Assembly (NCBI GenBank): GCA_018826295.1
Contig: JAHJZX010000038.1
Coordinates: forward strand, 1 to 64,000
Origin: Gammaproteobacteria bacterium
GTDB lineage: Bacteria > Pseudomonadota > Gammaproteobacteria > Enterobacterales > Alteromonadaceae
Reading direction: 5' to 3'
DNA length: 64,000 bases
Each line of letters begins with the position of its first letter. Positions within the stretch are counted from its first letter, which is position 1. The notes beneath the pieces are model-generated. The model saw only the letters and a program-made list of their open reading frames with translations. It made no database searches and was not told the DNA's origin. The position numbers were made by a program, and so were the translations under genes. Below are positions 1 to 11,452 of the stretch, piece after piece.

Positions 1-54
1 GCAGTGGCAAACGATATTGCAGCTAAGTTAAGCCGCAAAGCCGATTGCACCTGA
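1..54 (+). CDS. 3' end of an unidentified upstream gene
   Basis: Frame 1 is open from the window edge to a TGA at 52-54 and encodes AVANDIAAKLSRKADCT. It is on the same strand as the next small gene and ends 31 bases before it, which is consistent with a shared transcript. Too little is present to name a family. It may be a chance open frame, because only 17 codons can be seen. Confidence 0.35.
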   Translation, partial: AVANDIAAKLSRKADCT

Positions 55-85
55 AACCTGTTATCCCTGATGGTTGGAGCCTGTT

Positions 86-316
86 ATGAACGATGAAAGG
101 CGCCAGATGGATAAGGATATACATTTTTTCTGGGACGATCTAAATCTGGCACAGAAATTCTCTGTCGCTGAGTTACAACGTTTTGGTTACGACTTACTGT
201 TTGTACGCCACCAAACTAACGGCAGTATGGCCGTATTATCTGCCGGCGCTAAACTGGCAGCTATTGATATGGACGGACAAATAAATACCGAGCCAGAAGT
301 GATGTTAAGACACTGA
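86..316 (+). CDS. Small acidic hypothetical protein (76 aa)
   Basis: I do not recognise this protein. The ATG at 86 is preferred over the in-frame TTG at 74, because a GGAG ribosome site lies at 76-79, six bases before it. The product is cytoplasmic, with no signal peptide or membrane segment. It has a mixed charged N-terminus, an aromatic patch (HFFWDDL) and a predicted mixed alpha/beta body ending in a short hydrophilic tail. It is followed by a GC-rich hairpin and converges on the next gene. Function is unknown; that it is a real gene is supported by the ribosome site and by the lack of a competing frame. Confidence 0.6.
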   Translation: MNDERRQMDKDIHFFWDDLNLAQKFSVAELQRFGYDLLFVRHQTNGSMAVLSAGAKLAAIDMDGQINTEPEVMLRH

Positions 317-343
317 TCCATCACTACACGGCAAGCAGGTAAT

Positions 344-361
344 GGCGGGGCCTACCCCGCC
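344..361. terminator. GC-rich hairpin between convergent genes
   Basis: GGCGGGG (344-350) and CCCCGCC (355-361) form a 7-bp all-GC stem with a CCTA loop. It overlaps the stop codon of the minus-strand gene ending at 352. Neither side has a U-tract, so intrinsic termination is doubtful. It may block opposing transcription or stabilise 3' ends. Confidence 0.4.
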
Positions 362-837
362 TTAGCCTGCGTCTCCTCTTGTGCCAGCGCTACAGCCACG
401 GTACACAACTGCAAATGCGACATCATGGTGTTGTTTTGCCACAGCGTGGTTAATCTGTTGTGGCGCTTCATCATCAATGCCAGGTGTGCACCGTCGGGCA
501 AACGTTGCGTTTGGTGTTTCATTACCTGCTGCGGCGTTATAGCTTTGCTACAACATTCCTTTACCAGCAGGGGTAAAGTCTGTACCAGCAACTGACACAT
601 TTTTAGTTCTACCGGACTCAGCACCGTTGCAGCTGGCACCTGTTGCAACTGCTGCAGTAAAACGCTTTTTTGTTGTTCAGCCAGCTGATAGGCCGCTTGC
701 TGCAGCTTCAACAACTCTTGTTCACGGGCAGCCATTTGCTGCTTTAAGCGCTTGTTAGCTTTGTCCAGCAAATCCATTTGCCACAATATATACAGCAGCA
801 CAACAACCAAAACGCCGATTAAAACTGCCCACACCAT
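352..837 (-). CDS. Membrane-anchored coiled-coil protein, unknown function (161 aa)
   Basis: Residues 1-20 (VWAVLIGVLVVVLLYILW) form a single N-terminal membrane segment. A charged and Gln-rich coiled coil follows at roughly residues 25-70, then a soluble C-terminal half with a CC pair near residue 95 and several His residues. The shape is that of a small inner-membrane-anchored cytoplasmic protein. I do not recognise the family. It lies downstream of, and on the same strand as, the DUF885 peptidase gene, with a 43-base gap, so the two may be cotranscribed. Confidence 0.65.
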   Translation of the reverse strand: MVWAVLIGVLVVVLLYILWQMDLLDKANKRLKQQMAAREQELLKLQQAAYQLAEQQKSVLLQQLQQVPAATVLSPVELKMCQLLVQTLPLLVKECCSKAITPQQVMKHQTQRLPDGAHLALMMKRHNRLTTLWQNNTMMSHLQLCTVAVALAQEETQAKAG

Positions 838-879
838 GCTAAATTCCTGCTAACTGTGTAATACCGACAACATCTTCAA

Positions 880-2616
880 TTATTGCTGTTGTTGTTTTAT
901 ATAGTTACCTATCTGCTGCTCCAGCACAGCCAACGGCACACTGCCATTGCTCAGCACAACATCATGAAACTCGCGTACATTAAAACGCTCGCCCAGCGCT
1001 TGCTCGGTTTCCTGCCGCAGACGCTTTATGGTAATTTCGCCCAGTTTGTATGACAAGGCCTGACCGGGCCAACTGATATAACGGTCGATTTCTGTGGTGA
1101 CATTATGCATCGACAGAGCAGTATTAGCCGCCAGAAAATCTATCGCCTGCTGCCGGCTCCAGCCCATGCTGTGCATACCGGTGTCCACGACTAATCTGGC
1201 AGCGCGCCACATTTCATAGGTTAAACGGCCAAAGTTGTTATAAGGATCCTGGTAAAAACCCATTTCCAGCCCCAGATATTCTGCGTACAGGCCCCAACCT
1301 TCACCAAAGGCCGACGTATAAAAGCTGCGGCGATAATCCGGTAGCTCGGCTTGCTCGCGCGCCAGAGCAATCTGCAAATGATGGCCTGGTACCGCTTCGT
1401 GCAAGGTTAAGGCTTCCATCTCATACAATGGCCGCCGGTCCAGCCGGTAGGTGTTTACCCAGTAAAAGCCGGCCTGGTCGTTGCGCGACGGCCCGGAGTA
1501 ACGGCCGGTGGTATATTTCGGTGCAATTTCAGCCGGTACCGGCACGACACCATAGGGTGTGCGCGGTAAGGTTTTAAACAGCTTGGGCAATTCTGCATCT
1601 GCTTTTTTTGACAAATAAGCAGCATATCGCATCAGTTCATCCGGTGTTTTCGCATAAAAGCGGGCATCGGTTCGTAAAAACTGCACGAAGTCGGCAAAGC
1701 TACCGTCAAAGCCCAGGCCATCAATCACCGCCTGCATTTCTGCACGGATACGTTTCACCTCATCAAGCCCAATTTGATGCACTTGCTGTGGTGTCAGTTG
1801 CAAGGTGGTGTAATGCTGTAACCGGTTCTGATAATAATCTGCACCCTTTGGTAAGGCGCTGGCCGCAATGCTGTCACGGGCACCAGGCAGATACTTGTCA
1901 ACAAAAAACTGATAGTACGCCTGGTACGCCGGATTGACGGCCTGCATGATTTGCTGCTGGGCCTGGGTGACCAGTTGTTGCCAGTCGGCATCAGCGATAA
2001 AGGCCGGCTGCTGCTTAAACGGCCGGTAAAACACACTGTCGGCCGGGGCTGTAACAACATAAGACAGGATGCTTTGCTCATAGCCTTTCAGTACAGCTTT
2101 AGGCTGCGTCATGCCGTTGGCGAGACCTTGGGTCATCCAGTCAATTTGCTGCTGCATATAACGCGGAATAGCGGCGAGCTTGCCAAGATAGTTATTGTAA
2201 TCGTCCAGACTGGTAAAACGGCTGTATTGCGGTAAAAAACCCAGGCTGGTATGAAAACCGGCTTCTGAGGTCAGCGGCATCAGATGGGCATTAAAATTAT
2301 ACTCATCAATCTCATTGGCCAGACGGTAACTCAGGATGGCGTGGTTTATCTGATTTTGTTCAGACAAGCCGGCGACAGACACTTGCTGTAACCGCGCTTG
2401 CCAACTTAAGCGTTGTTGCTGCCGCTGCTGCAACGCCTGCGGAGACATATCCAGTAAGCCCGCAACAGGTGCCTCTGTCAGTTGCTGTTCTGCCCGCCAG
2501 AGTTGGCTAGCCAGCTCGTTGAAATTCTGGTCGGCACGCTGTGTTGTTTGCGCACAACCGGTTAATAATAACGTCAGCAATACCAGAGATACTTTACAGC
2601 CAGTGGTCAGTTTCAT
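880..2616 (-). CDS. DUF885 family lipoprotein, predicted zinc metallopeptidase (578 aa)
   Basis: The N-terminus is a lipoprotein signal with lipobox LLTGC, so the protein is probably anchored in the outer membrane or facing the periplasm. The body matches the DUF885 family, which is predicted to be peptidase-like. The hallmark is LHEAVPGHHLQ, an HExxxGHH-type metal site at about residue 400, followed by the conserved GEGWGLYAEYLG segment. The ATG at 2616 is chosen over a GTG five codons upstream: a GGGA purine stretch sits about 10 bases before the ATG, and the signal peptide then has a normal basic start. Family members are suspected carboxypeptidase or dipeptidase enzymes, but the substrate cannot be read from sequence. 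Confidence 0.9.
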   Translation of the reverse strand: MKLTTGCKVSLVLLTLLLTGCAQTTQRADQNFNELASQLWRAEQQLTEAPVAGLLDMSPQALQQRQQQRLSWQARLQQVSVAGLSEQNQINHAILSYRLANEIDEYNFNAHLMPLTSEAGFHTSLGFLPQYSRFTSLDDYNNYLGKLAAIPRYMQQQIDWMTQGLANGMTQPKAVLKGYEQSILSYVVTAPADSVFYRPFKQQPAFIADADWQQLVTQAQQQIMQAVNPAYQAYYQFFVDKYLPGARDSIAASALPKGADYYQNRLQHYTTLQLTPQQVHQIGLDEVKRIRAEMQAVIDGLGFDGSFADFVQFLRTDARFYAKTPDELMRYAAYLSKKADAELPKLFKTLPRTPYGVVPVPAEIAPKYTTGRYSGPSRNDQAGFYWVNTYRLDRRPLYEMEALTLHEAVPGHHLQIALAREQAELPDYRRSFYTSAFGEGWGLYAEYLGLEMGFYQDPYNNFGRLTYEMWRAARLVVDTGMHSMGWSRQQAIDFLAANTALSMHNVTTEIDRYISWPGQALSYKLGEITIKRLRQETEQALGERFNVREFHDVVLSNGSVPLAVLEQQIGNYIKQQQQ

Positions 2617-2903
2617 TTTTTTTATTCCCACAGTTTACACCAGCACGATTGTAACGGCTTTAACAACAGAATACAGCGTACTTAACCCATAACTGCTGCG
2701 GTTAAACTTAATTTAACCGCCGGCCTGGCAACACTAATACAAATAGCACAGCAAAATGCCGAATTTTTCAACGGCCTGTTCTTTCGGGGAAAAACAGCTG
2801 TTGCCAGCTGCAAATATTCGCGTACTATGGCTTGCGTATTATGCGGGTTAACTTCAGGCTGCGATACCATAGCAAGGCAGTAAGCGGAGTAAGATGTGAC
2901 CTT

Positions 2904-3929
2904 ATGAAGTACCAGGATTCACTACAACAGGCAAGTGAAAAAGCCGCCCAGGTAAAGGCGTTTTTACAACACGTCGGCTTGGCTGCTCATCCGGTAAATT
3001 ACGCCGTTTGCTATGACTATATCAGCGGCTACAACGCCGAGTTATGCCACGTTATTGAACAAAAACTTGCTGCCAAAGCTCTGCTTGACGATTTTGTGAT
3101 GGCAGATTTATACAGCCGCTTTTTAGCACCGGCCAATAAACAACAAGAGCAACTGCTAAATGATGCCTCCAGCATGGTCAGCCGGATGGCTGCATACAGC
3201 GACGTTGCCGCCGAGCAGGTAGACGAATATTTACAACAACTCGATGTTGGCATTTATCAGCTGCAGCAATTCTCAGATAAGCAACAACCCGTGCCGTTGT
3301 TGCAACAGTTGCATCAGCAAACAACAGATTTTCGTCACAGCCAGCAACAACTGAAACAACAACTGCTGCTGGCCCATCAGCAAAGCCACCAGTTACGTCA
3401 GGAGCTTGAGCAGGTCAAACAGCAGCGTTTGCTGGATCCGCTTACCGGGCTATACAACAGATTTGCTATGCAAAACCAAATCGACCTGTGGTTTAGTGAG
3501 CAACCCAGCCGTCGTGTAGCCGCCATTGCCATCAATCTGGATCATTTTAGCCGCTTTAACCAGCAATATGGCGCGACCATCGGTGATGTCATCCTGTCAA
3601 AAGTCGCCCGTAAAATCAGCAGCTATGTGCAAAGCAGTGGCTTGCCGGTACGCAGCGGTGGCGAAGAATTTTTAATATTGTTACCCGATGTTGATCTGCG
3701 CAGCGCCAGCGAAATCGCCGAACAGGTGCGCCGCGGTGTGGAAAAACTACGTTTTGTGTCTTCGCGCAATAAAACTACCCTGCCCAAAATTACTATCTCA
3801 CTGGGTGTCTCCCTGTTTCAGCATCGTGAAAACTGGTATCAGTTTCTTGGCCGTACCGCTCAGGTATTACAACTGGCAAAACAACGCGGCCGCAATCAGG
3901 TTGCCAGCGAAATGATGCTGTCGGCTTAA
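2904..3929 (+). CDS. GGDEF-domain protein with altered first metal aspartate (341 aa)
   Basis: Residues 1-165 are a helical N-terminal region of unknown sensory role with Gln-rich coiled-coil segments leading into the catalytic domain. The GGDEF domain covers about residues 170-335 and has an intact GGEEF signature at 252-256. The position of the first Mg-binding Asp is Asn211 (INLDHF), where the second cyclase in this window has DIDHF. The nucleotide-binding Asn in RFNQ and the later GD are kept. There is no RxxD inhibitory site before GGEEF. The start is uncertain: MKYQ at 2904 is preferred because the residues upstream look non-native, but an ATG at 2841 is in frame. Cyclase activity is therefore doubtful, and it could be a c-di-GMP effector. 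Confidence 0.85.
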   Translation: MKYQDSLQQASEKAAQVKAFLQHVGLAAHPVNYAVCYDYISGYNAELCHVIEQKLAAKALLDDFVMADLYSRFLAPANKQQEQLLNDASSMVSRMAAYSDVAAEQVDEYLQQLDVGIYQLQQFSDKQQPVPLLQQLHQQTTDFRHSQQQLKQQLLLAHQQSHQLRQELEQVKQQRLLDPLTGLYNRFAMQNQIDLWFSEQPSRRVAAIAINLDHFSRFNQQYGATIGDVILSKVARKISSYVQSSGLPVRSGGEEFLILLPDVDLRSASEIAEQVRRGVEKLRFVSSRNKTTLPKITISLGVSLFQHRENWYQFLGRTAQVLQLAKQRGRNQVASEMMLSA

Positions 3930-4013
3930 CCGGCATAAAAGCAACGAGATAAGTTGGCGGACACAACGTAATCTTTTACACTAGCCGCATTAATCCGCCA
4001 ACAGGCCAGCAGT

Positions 4014-4769
4014 ATGAACGACCATAACAGCAATACCACTCACTTCGGCTTTAAAACCGTGGCCGCTGACGACAAAGTCTCTATGGTAGCCAATGTGTTT
4101 CATTCGGTTGCCGCCAAATATGATCTGATGAACGACCTGATGTCACTAGGCATTCACCGGCTATGGAAACGCTTCACTATTGACTGCAGCGGTGTCCGTC
4201 CCGGCCAGCAAGTATTGGATTTAGCCGGTGGCACCGGTGATATTACCGCTTTGTTTTCCAAACGGGTTGGTCCGACAGGCAAGGTAGTACTGGCGGATAT
4301 TAACGCCTCGATGCTAAGCGTCGGCCGCGATAAATTACGAGATCTGGGCCTGGTCAATAACATTGACTATGTGCAGGCCAATGCTGAAGCCCTGCCGTTT
4401 GCCGATGCCAGTTTTGATATTGTCAGTATCGGCTTTGGTTTACGTAACGTTACCGATAAAGATGCTGCACTACGCTCGATTTTTCGCGTATTAAAGCCGG
4501 GCGGCCGCTTACTGGTGCTGGAGTTTTCCAAACCAGAGCAGCAATGGCTGAGTAAAGTATACGACTTATATTCGTTTAAACTGTTACCGGCGATGGGCCA
4601 ACTGGTGGCCAATGATAAAGAAAGTTATCAATACCTGGCCGAGTCTATTCGCATGCATCCTGATCAGGACACGTTAAAAGCCATGATGGAAAGCGCCGGT
4701 TTTGCTGAAGTTAGCTACCATAATCTGACTGGCGGCATCGTTGCTTTACACCGTGGATACAAGTTCTGA
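4014..4769 (+). CDS. ubiE: Ubiquinone/menaquinone C-methyltransferase UbiE (251 aa)
   Basis: This is a class I SAM-dependent methyltransferase that adds the C-methyl group in ubiquinone synthesis and methylates demethylmenaquinone. The SAM-binding motif [10 protein letters not shown] is at about residue 67. The UbiE signatures [18 protein letters not shown] (N-terminal) and GFGLRNVTD with RVLKPGG (middle) are present. At 251 residues it has the same length as the E. coli enzyme. It starts the ubiE-ubiJ-ubiB unit, and its TGA overlaps the ubiJ ATG by one base (TGATG), which suggests coupled translation. Confidence 0.98.
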   Translation: MNDHNSNTTHFGFKTVAADDKVSMVANVFHSVAAKYDLMNDLMSLGIHRLWKRFTIDCSGVRPGQQVLDLAGGTGDITALFSKRVGPTGKVVLADINASMLSVGRDKLRDLGLVNNIDYVQANAEALPFADASFDIVSIGFGLRNVTDKDAALRSIFRVLKPGGRLLVLEFSKPEQQWLSKVYDLYSFKLLPAMGQLVANDKESYQYLAESIRMHPDQDTLKAMMESAGFAEVSYHNLTGGIVALHRGYKF

Positions 4770-5377
4770 TGCTGCCCCTGCTGCCGCAATTATTTTGTGC
4801 CCTGGCAGAAAAAGTCAGCAGCAGACTGATCGCGATGGACCCGGCAGCAGCAGCCAGTTTAACCCGGTTACAAGGCCGCCAACTGGCATTCCGGTTAGAA
4901 GAATGGCCAGCCACCATAGTGTTAACTGCCAGCTCGGATACTATTTTATTTAATCAGCATGAAGATGCCGTGGATTGCCGGATTGCAACTGATTTGGCCA
5001 GCCTGCGCTTGTTACGCGATCCCAGCCAGTTAACCCGACTGATTAAAGCTGATGTGCTGCAAATTGACGGCGACATACAGGTAGCACAGCAATATAGCCA
5101 CTTTTTTCAAAAACTGAGCCCAGACTGGCAGCAAAGCCTGTCTGGTTACGTCGGTGATGCCATGGCGCACAAAATTGCCCTAACCCTGACGCAACTGCAA
5201 AGTTATATCAGCAGCCGTCTTAGTGCGCTGGAACAAAGCGGCACGGCGCTGGCGCAGGATGAATTGCTGCTGACACCGACAGCTATAGAAATGGCCCAGT
5301 TCAGTGATGCGGTTAGCCGGTTAGCCGCCCGGGTAGAGCAGTTACAACTACACATCGCCAGGGTACAGGAGAGCTAG
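4769..5377 (+). CDS. ubiJ: Ubiquinone biosynthesis accessory factor UbiJ (202 aa)
   Basis: It is identified by position between ubiE and ubiB and by its fold: an N-terminal SCP2 (sterol-carrier-like) domain over about residues 15-110 and a C-terminal coiled coil at about 165-200. UbiJ binds lipid and, with UbiK, supports the soluble Ubi complex that carries out late ubiquinone steps under aerobic conditions. Primary sequence is poorly conserved in this family, so the synteny matters. Its stop codon shares a base with the GTG start of ubiB. Confidence 0.93.
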   Translation: MLPLLPQLFCALAEKVSSRLIAMDPAAAASLTRLQGRQLAFRLEEWPATIVLTASSDTILFNQHEDAVDCRIATDLASLRLLRDPSQLTRLIKADVLQIDGDIQVAQQYSHFFQKLSPDWQQSLSGYVGDAMAHKIALTLTQLQSYISSRLSALEQSGTALAQDELLLTPTAIEMAQFSDAVSRLAARVEQLQLHIARVQES

Positions 5378-7002
5378 TGCGTATCAGTCGTTTTTATCAG
5401 ATCCAAAAAACCCTGCTGCAGTTCGGGCTGGATGAGCTTATTCCGCAACAATGGCAACCCTGGTATGCCCGGCTGGCACGGCGCTGCCTGTTCTGGTTAC
5501 GTAACCGCCATCCGGATCAGCCGGTTGGCGTTCGTTTGCGGCTGGCATTGCAAAGTCTGGGCCCGGTGTGGATAAAATTTGGCCAAATGCTGTCTACCCG
5601 GCGAGACTTGTTTCCACCGCAACTGGCCGACGAACTGGCAAAACTGCAAGATAAAGTACCGCCATTCGATGGTGTGCTGGCGCAGCAATTAATCGAACAG
5701 GCGTTAGAGTTGGATAGCATAACGCAGTTGTTTGACAGCTTTGATACCGTGCCACTGGCGTCGGCTTCTATTGCTCAGGTACATAGTGCCCGGCTGCGCA
5801 TGGCTGACGGTAACGTGGCCGATGTGGTAATTAAAGTGATCCGGCCGGATATTCGCCAGCAAATTCTGGCCGATCTGGCACTGATGGATACCCTGGCAGA
5901 TGCCGCCGCCCGTTTTTTACCCGACGGCAAGCGGTTAAGGCCGCGCGAAGTCGTGCAGGAATATCGTAAAACCATTCTGGACGAACTGGACCTGCAGCGC
6001 GAGGCCGCCAATGCCATTCAATTGCGGCGCAATTTTGACGGCTCTGACTCGTTGTATATTCCGTTTGTTTACAGCGATTACAGCCGTGGCAATGTTATGG
6101 TAATGGAGCGCATCTACGGCATACCGGTGTCAGATATCGCTGCACTGCACGCGCAGGGCACAGATATGGAGCTGCTGGCCAAACGTGGCGTGGAGGTATT
6201 TTTTACTCAGGTATTTCGCGACAGTTTCTTTCATGCTGACATGCACCCGGGTAATATTTTTGTTTCGCGCGACACACCGGCTAATCCAAAATATATCGGC
6301 ATTGATTGCGGTATCGTCGGCACGTTAAACGCCGAAGACAAACGTTATCTGGCAGAAAATTTTGTCGCCTTTTTTAACCGCGATTATAAAAAAGTGGCCC
6401 AGTTGCACGTAGATTCCGGCTGGGTACCGGCGCATACCAAAGTAGAAGAGTTTGAAAGCGCCATCCGCACGGTGTGTGAACCAATATTCCAGAAGCCGCT
6501 GGCCGAAATATCCTTTGGCCATGTCCTGTTAAACTTGTTTAACACCGCACGTCGCTTTGAAATGCAAGTTCAGCCGCAATTGGTATTGCTACAAAAAACC
6601 CTGTTGTATATTGAAGGTCTGGGTCGCCAGCTTTATCCGCAGCTGGATTTATGGAAAACCGCTAAACCCTTTTTAGAAAACTGGGTCAAACAACAGGTCG
6701 GTTTGCCGGCGGTGTGGCGGCAGATTAAAGATAATCTGCCATTCTGGGCGGAAAAGCTGCCGCAAATGCCAAATTTGTTGCACCAGTACCTGGAACAGGG
6801 GCCGAAACAACAACGGCAACTATTACAACTGCTGACACAGCTGCAACAACAGCAAGCCCGTGCCAGAGTACAAATAGTTAGCGCAACCTTTGCTGCAGCC
6901 AGCCTGATTAGTGCTAGTATAGTGTTTTTTCAGGGTAGCATGGCACTGGCTGTACTGTTATTCGCTGGCAGTATCGGCTTTGCGATCAAAGCGTTAAATT
7001 AG
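5377..7002 (+). CDS. ubiB: ABC1/ADCK-type kinase-like ubiquinone factor UbiB (541 aa)
   Basis: This atypical protein-kinase-like protein is needed for ubiquinone synthesis and probably acts as an ATPase that extracts lipid precursors. The KxGQ motif ([15 protein letters not shown]) is near residue 66, followed by the Ala-rich loop ASASIAQVH, the catalytic-loop-like [10 protein letters not shown] and the metal-site segment IGIDCGIVG. Two C-terminal hydrophobic helices after about residue 500 fit membrane anchoring. The length is close to the 546 residues of E. coli UbiB. The start is a GTG that overlaps the ubiJ stop. Confidence 0.97.
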   Translation: MRISRFYQIQKTLLQFGLDELIPQQWQPWYARLARRCLFWLRNRHPDQPVGVRLRLALQSLGPVWIKFGQMLSTRRDLFPPQLADELAKLQDKVPPFDGVLAQQLIEQALELDSITQLFDSFDTVPLASASIAQVHSARLRMADGNVADVVIKVIRPDIRQQILADLALMDTLADAAARFLPDGKRLRPREVVQEYRKTILDELDLQREAANAIQLRRNFDGSDSLYIPFVYSDYSRGNVMVMERIYGIPVSDIAALHAQGTDMELLAKRGVEVFFTQVFRDSFFHADMHPGNIFVSRDTPANPKYIGIDCGIVGTLNAEDKRYLAENFVAFFNRDYKKVAQLHVDSGWVPAHTKVEEFESAIRTVCEPIFQKPLAEISFGHVLLNLFNTARRFEMQVQPQLVLLQKTLLYIEGLGRQLYPQLDLWKTAKPFLENWVKQQVGLPAVWRQIKDNLPFWAEKLPQMPNLLHQYLEQGPKQQRQLLQLLTQLQQQQARARVQIVSATFAAASLISASIVFFQGSMALAVLLFAGSIGFAIKALN

Positions 7003-7080
7003 GCGATCACAACGTTGTCATACTAACGCCATACAATGGTTCTGACAGCTGGTTAACTTAATCGTCCAAGAGGATCTAAC

Positions 7081-7329
7081 ATGTTCGGCAATATCAGTAT
7101 CTGGCAATTACTTATCGTATTGGCCATTATCGTACTACTTTTTGGTACTAAAAAACTGCGTGGTATAGGTTCAGATCTAGGCTCTGCCATCAAGGGGTTT
7201 CGTAATTCGGTAAAAGATGAAGCCGAACCAGAGGCTGAAGAAAGCAGCACAGTACAACTGTCTGACAAAGCCAAAGCAGATAGCGTGAAAACCTCAGCCA
7301 CAGAAACTGCTCCAAAAGACAAAGTGTAA
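7081..7329 (+). CDS. tatA: Sec-independent translocase subunit TatA (82 aa)
   Basis: TatA forms the size-variable channel of the twin-arginine pathway for folded proteins. The N-terminal membrane helix [20 protein letters not shown] leads into an amphipathic helix ([16 protein letters not shown]), and an acidic, disordered tail follows. The FGTKKL hinge is diagnostic. It starts 78 bases after ubiB with a strong AGAGG-type ribosome site, so the tat genes may also have their own promoter. tatB begins on the base directly after its stop. Confidence 0.97.
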   Translation: MFGNISIWQLLIVLAIIVLLFGTKKLRGIGSDLGSAIKGFRNSVKDEAEPEAEESSTVQLSDKAKADSVKTSATETAPKDKV

Positions 7330-7656
7330 ATGGGCTTCTGGGAACTGGTAGTCATAGGCGTAGTAGCCTTGCTGGTGCTTGGCCCGGAACGGCTGCCTGG
7401 TGCCATTCGTTCAGTGCATAAAACTGTGCGCGGTATTAAGCAGTTTGGCCAGCAAATGCAGGCCGAACTGAATGACGAATTGCGTTCCCATGAGCTGCAT
7501 CAAAAGCTCAAAGACGCGGAAGCAAAAAACTTACTCAACCTGACTGAGCAAGAAAAAGCCGCCATAGCGGAGTTAAAGCAGGCTGCTGCCGATGTAAACA
7601 CTCCGCTAACCCCTGTAACCGGCAGTAAAGATAACAAACATGAGCCCGAACGCTAA
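7330..7656 (+). CDS. tatB: Sec-independent translocase subunit TatB (108 aa)
   Basis: TatB works with TatC in the receptor that binds twin-arginine signal peptides. The membrane helix ends with [15 protein letters not shown], including the TatB-typical Glu in LGPERLP. An amphipathic helix and a charged C-terminal region follow. It is shorter than E. coli TatB (171 residues), but short forms occur in many proteobacteria. Its last 17 bases overlap the start of tatC, so translation of the two is probably coupled. Confidence 0.97.
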   Translation: MGFWELVVIGVVALLVLGPERLPGAIRSVHKTVRGIKQFGQQMQAELNDELRSHELHQKLKDAEAKNLLNLTEQEKAAIAELKQAAADVNTPLTPVTGSKDNKHEPER

Positions 7657-8395
7657 CCCCAATAGCCTGCTGGGGCATTTAATAGAGTTGCGCAACCGGC
7701 TGCTACGCTGCGTCATTGCGGTGATCCTGGTATTTGCTGCATTAGCCTCCTTCGCGCAAGACATTTACCATCAGTTGGCCAAACCACTTATGGCTGTGCT
7801 GCCGGAAAACAGCAGCATGATTGCCACCGATGTCGCGGCACCATTTTTTGCCCCCTTTAAACTGACCTTTATTGTCGCAATTTGTCTGGCTGTACCTTAT
7901 ATACTGCTGCAAGTGTGGCAGTTTATTGCCCCTGCACTATACCGGCGGGAAAAACGCCTGATGGCACCGCTGGTCGTTAGCAGCACCCTATTGTTTTACA
8001 GCGGTATCGCCTTCGCTTACTTTATTGTGTTTCCAATAATCTTTGGCTTTTTTACCAGCATAGCGCCTGAAGGTGTCACCGTAGCAACGGATATCAGTAA
8101 TTATCTCGATTTCGTGCTAAAGCTGTTTTTTGCGTTTGGCTTATCCTTCGAAATACCTGTGGCTATCCTGCTGATGGTATGGACTGGCGTCACCAGCCGC
8201 GCGGCACTGGCAGAAAAACGTCCCTACATAGTGGTTGGCGCTTTTATTTTAGGTATGCTGCTGACCCCGCCAGATGTATTATCACAAACCTTATTGGCTG
8301 TACCCATGTGGCTGTTATTTGAACTTGGCCTGGCGTTAAGCCGGTTTTATCAGCCCAAACCAGAACAACAAGAAGATCAGGAACAACAGTTATGA
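7640..8395 (+). CDS. tatC: Sec-independent translocase subunit TatC (251 aa)
   Basis: TatC is the six-helix core of the Tat receptor complex in the inner membrane. The N-terminal segment [12 protein letters not shown] is the conserved signal-peptide contact region. Six hydrophobic segments can be followed through the sequence, and the late segment [19 protein letters not shown] contains the TPPD motif. The gene overlaps tatB by 17 bases, and its stop overlaps the following gene by 4 (ATGA). Confidence 0.98.
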   Translation: MSPNANPNSLLGHLIELRNRLLRCVIAVILVFAALASFAQDIYHQLAKPLMAVLPENSSMIATDVAAPFFAPFKLTFIVAICLAVPYILLQVWQFIAPALYRREKRLMAPLVVSSTLLFYSGIAFAYFIVFPIIFGFFTSIAPEGVTVATDISNYLDFVLKLFFAFGLSFEIPVAILLMVWTGVTSRAALAEKRPYIVVGAFILGMLLTPPDVLSQTLLAVPMWLLFELGLALSRFYQPKPEQQEDQEQQL

Positions 8396-8889
8396 ATAAA
8401 CTTATCGTTATTATCGCTGCATTAAGTTGCTGCTTTAAGGTGGCTGCAGCGGCTATACCGCTGGAGCAAGCACTAGAACTGTGCCGGGCAGAACAAAACG
8501 CCTTGCGCCGGCTAACCTGCTACGATGCTATTGCCGATGGTAAAACTGTTACCAAACCCACTGCAGCTCAAGCAACAGCGCCGCAAAGCCCGGCTGCACA
8601 GCAAGCTGTCAACAGCAGCCCGGCAGCTGAGCAATTTGGTATCGAACATCACCAGCTAAACGATGCGGATAACGAGCAACTGCAGGTTGTGGTGAAATCA
8701 TTGCGCTACAATCCGCATAAAGAATTGACGGTTGAGTTTGCCAATGGCCAAATCTGGCAGCAAGTGGGTAACGATTACTACAAAATAGCAGAGGGTGAAA
8801 CGCATTTTATTCGCCGCGCAGCTTTCGACTCGTTTTTACTTGGTAACGACAAAAGCAGCCGTACTGTCCGGGTGAAACGCGTAAAATAA
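8392..8889 (+). CDS. Small exported protein in the tat operon, unknown function (165 aa)
   Basis: A signal peptide (residues 1-20, ending AAA) is followed by a short helical region with two cysteines in the pattern [16 protein letters not shown], then an Ala/Gln/Pro-rich linker and a small beta-rich C-terminal domain of about 70 residues. The C-x(n)-RLxCYD pattern recurs in exported proteins of gammaproteobacteria, and the two Cys probably form a disulfide. The gene overlaps tatC by 4 bases and lies one base before tatD, so it is in the same transcript. I cannot assign a function. Its place in the operon may only be historical. Confidence 0.8.
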   Translation: MNKLIVIIAALSCCFKVAAAAIPLEQALELCRAEQNALRRLTCYDAIADGKTVTKPTAAQATAPQSPAAQQAVNSSPAAEQFGIEHHQLNDADNEQLQVVVKSLRYNPHKELTVEFANGQIWQQVGNDYYKIAEGETHFIRRAAFDSFLLGNDKSSRTVRVKRVK

Positions 8890-8890
8890 T

Positions 8891-9690
8891 ATGAATTTTT
8901 GGTGCGATGCCGGCGTTAATTTATTCAGTAGCCAGTTCGATAGCGATCGCGCTGATGTGTTGTTGTCTGCCAGCCAGGCTGGTGTCAATCGGTTACTGCT
9001 TATTGGCTCTGATATCACTGAAAGCCAGCGCAACCTGACACTGTGCCAGCCAAACCCACAGTACAAAACCACTGCCGGCGTGCATCCACATCAGGCCGCT
9101 GCTACTGCCAGCGATTGGGTAATCCAGCTCAAATTGTTGCTGGCCTTGCCTGAGGTTGCTGCAGTGGGCGAATGCGGCCTGGACTTCAATCGCGATTTTT
9201 CACCGCGGCCTAAACAGCAACAAGTGTTTGCCGAACAGCTGCAACTGGCGAAACAGTGGCAAAAACCGGTGTATTTGCATGAGCGGGATGCTTTTGACAC
9301 CCAGCTGGCCATGTTGAAAGAACAGCAAATCAGCCAGGGTATAGCACATTGTTTTACCGGCGACAGGGCCCAACTGCAAGCCTATCTGGATCTTGGTCTT
9401 TATATTGGCATTACCGGTTGGGTGTGTGACGAACGCCGCGGCCAGGCACTGCAACAGGCTATTGCGTACATTCCGTCAGACAAACTGCTATTAGAAACCG
9501 ACGCGCCCTATCTGCTACCGCGTAATATCAGCCCCAAACCACAAAGCCGGCGCAACGAACCGGCATTGCTGCCAGCCATCGCCGCTAAGGTTGCTGAGCT
9601 AAGAGGTTGTTCGATATCAGAGCTGGCTCACGAGTGCTGGCGTAACAGCACAACCTTATTTGGCTATACTGACAGCCCGGGCATGCAGGA

Positions 9691-9694
<4 letters not shown>
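8891..9694 (+). CDS. tatD: TatD-family metal-dependent deoxyribonuclease (267 aa)
   Basis: This belongs to the amidohydrolase-fold TatD family of magnesium-dependent 3'-5' nucleases active on DNA; it is not a part of the Tat translocase despite the name. Metal-site motifs are the early C-DAGVN segment (family DxHxH is relaxed here), GECGLDF, LHERDAFD, HCFTGD and LLETDAPYL. The length of 267 residues is normal. It overlaps the following diguanylate cyclase start by 4 bases. Whether it is TatD itself or a paralogue such as YjjV is judged from its position beside tatABC. Confidence 0.92.
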
Positions 9695-11434
<1,740 letters not shown>

Positions 11435-11452
11435 TTACAGGCGGAGGCGGTG

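Noticed and set aside
2682-2870. Minus-strand 62-codon gene before the GGDEF gene
   Set aside because: It has no ribosome site or recognisable features and lies in the divergent promoter gap.
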